Shown: piece after piece, positions 63,801 through 64,000 of the stretch | Layout of the letters: every line of letters begins with the position of its first letter | Position numbering within the stretch: the first letter of the stretch is position 1 | From: Chitinophagaceae bacterium | GTDB taxonomy: Bacteria > Bacteroidota > Bacteroidia > Chitinophagales > Chitinophagaceae | Reading direction: 5' to 3' | Assembly: GCA_016787085.1 (NCBI GenBank) | Contig: JAEUVJ010000061.1 | Location: 1 to 64,000 of the forward strand | Length of the DNA: 64,000 bases | Notes under the pieces: generated by a model | Seen by the model: the letters and a program-made list of their open reading frames with translations, nothing else | Databases searched by the model: none | What the model was told of the DNA's origin: nothing | Made by a program: the position numbers and the translations under genes

Positions 63801-64000
63801 GTGCAAATAATTGTTTGAAGTAACAGCTCAGGTGTTGCGGCTGATCGCTGAGGATCGCCAGTGGCGTATCTGTTCCCATGGAACCTATCGGTTCTTTGCC
63901 TTCAAGCGCCATCGGTGCAATGATGGATTCAAGATCTTCGGTAGAGTAGCCGAATGTTTTCTGGTATTTGAACACCTGGTCATGTTCAAGATGGGTGAAC
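60853..64000 (-). CDS. gltB: Glutamate synthase large subunit (C-terminal part)
   Basis: The frame is open to the window's right edge and lacks its start, so this is a partial gene of about 1049 codons. Present: the central and FMN-binding domains (G-G-E-D-E-K-R-Y, Q-G-A-K-P-G-E-G-G-Q-L-P-G, R-H-A-T-P-G-V-G-L-I-S-P-P-P-H-H-D-I-Y, H-D-G-G-T-G-A-S-P), the 3Fe-4S site C-H-L-N-T-C-P-V-G-V-A (C-x5-C pattern), and the C-terminal GXGXG repeats. Missing: the N-terminal glutamine amidotransferase domain. Combines 2-oxoglutarate and glutamine to two glutamates. Sits upstream of gltD. Confidence 0.96.
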   Translation of the reverse strand, partial: FTHLEHDQVFKYQKTFGYSTEDLESIIAPMALEGKEPIGSMGTDTPLAILSDQPQHLSCYFKQLFAQVTNPPIDPIRERLVMSLASFVGNNGNLLVEDPLTCHSVALKHPILSNYELEKIRSIDTGIFQAKTLQCYFRADGKPGSLKAALDRICRYAVDAAEDGFEVLILQDRAIDSDHAPIPSLLATAAIHHHLIRKGMRGQVGIIVEAGDVWEVHHFACLIGFGATAINPYLALSSIRDLKETGKLQTDLHEDQLKKNYIKAVNDGLLKVFSKMGISTLQSYQGAQIFEILGLNREVVDKYFTGATSRIQGMGLDEIAKETLAKHFFAFSKKDIPVDRLPVGGVYQWKRKGEFHLFNPQTIHLLQDATRKNDYSTFKKYSKLVNDQSEKACTLRSLFEFQSTRPAISIDEVEPAESIFKRFATGAMSFGSISWEAHTTLAIAMNRIGAKSNTGEGGEDEKRYDTLPNGDSMRSAIKQVASARFGVTSLYLTESDELQIKMAQGAKPGEGGQLPGHKVDDWIGRVRHATPGVGLISPPPHHDIYSIEDLAQLIFDLKNANRKARISVKLVSKAGVGTIAAGVTKAKADVVLIAGHDGGTGASPISSIKHAGLPWELGLAETHQTLVKNKLRSRVVVQADGQMKTGRDIAIAALLGAEEWGIATAALVVEGCIMMRKCHLNTCPVGVATQDPELRKRFSGNPDHVVNFFHFIVQEFREIMAELGFRTVNEMVGQADHLKLKENINHWKYSKLDLSPILYKEPASEFTGLYCAEEQDHGLASVLDWKLLEAAKPALEKQTPVTGSFEIKNIDRTAGTILSNELTKIYKAAGLPDNTVHFKFTGTAGQSFGAFNNKGITLELEGDANDYFGKGLSGAKLIIYPPKNASFVPEENSIIGNVAFYGATSGEAFIRGKAGERFCVRNSGANVVVEGVGDHGCEYMTGGRAIILGDTGRNFAAGMSGGIAYVYDVKGKFAENCNTEMVDLDECDLADKNELFTMIQTHYEKTGSSVAKFILDDFDNQLKNFVKVFPRDYKKVLQQKKVGAEVKG

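Noticed and set aside
1..64000. tRNA, rRNA, prophage, integrase or insertion sequence genes
   Set aside because: I found no frame with transposase or integrase motifs and no tRNA-like cloverleaf that I could support by eye.

Overview
The window reads as a chromosomal segment of a Bacteroidota bacterium, most likely of the Chitinophagaceae. Evidence: several secreted proteins have signal peptides ending in F-A-Q or F-S-Q; there are two large TonB-dependent receptors, a C-terminal type IX secretion sorting domain, many promoters of the Bacteroidota type (TTTG, about 20 bases, TAnnTTTG), few Shine-Dalgarno sequences, and an L36 protein without zinc ligands. GC content is in the mid-40s by eye. 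I see no rRNA, tRNA, CRISPR array, prophage or transposase gene.

Layout. 1-6.7 kb: a partial gene end, a REP-like cruciform element, a GNAT acetyltransferase, secreted and beta-barrel proteins of unknown role, a lipoprotein carbonic anhydrase, and the first of two paralogous small secreted proteins. 7-13.7 kb: an anchored uncharacterised protein, a large FAD/Fe-S D-2-hydroxyacid dehydrogenase, the second small secreted paralog, a one-cysteine DsbA-like protein and an RRM protein. 14-26 kb: a T9SS propeller protein, a TonB-dependent receptor, a MurC-like ligase, guanine deaminase, an ECF sigma factor with a membrane partner, an NlpC/P60 peptidase, pyrophosphatase, a fluoride channel and PhoH. 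26.5-31 kb: a peroxiredoxin, then a shortened KdpD kinase, a KdpE-like regulator and the potassium transporter Kup in one run. 31-42 kb: a second TonB-dependent receptor, ribulose-phosphate epimerase, TPR and propeller proteins, a Tat-exported aminotransferase, and homogentisate dioxygenase.

42-49 kb holds a compact efflux operon: a TetR regulator, TolC, an HlyD lipoprotein, two ABC ATPases and two ABC-2 permeases. It resembles the E. coli cecR-ybhGFSR system plus a dedicated outer-membrane channel, with the double ATPase split into two genes. The same 16-base palindrome sits at the TetR promoter and across the tolC start codon, which makes a direct regulatory model.

49.6-53.7 kb is the alpha ribosomal operon (infA-rpmJ-rpsM-rpsK-rpsD-rpoA-rplQ). 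It is not preceded by the spc operon, and most of its spacers contain AGCT-rich repeats or hairpins. It is followed by PEP carboxylase. The right end (56.5-64 kb) is a minus-strand nitrogen assimilation cluster in transcription order gltB-gltD-amtB-porin. A strand-specific folded hairpin lies between amtB and the porin gene, and a palindrome lies upstream of amtB.

No wholly novel multi-gene system stands out. The best leads are the KdpD-short/KdpE/Kup module, the palindrome-controlled efflux operon, the paralog pair with matched promoters and long leaders, and several structured RNA or repeat elements.
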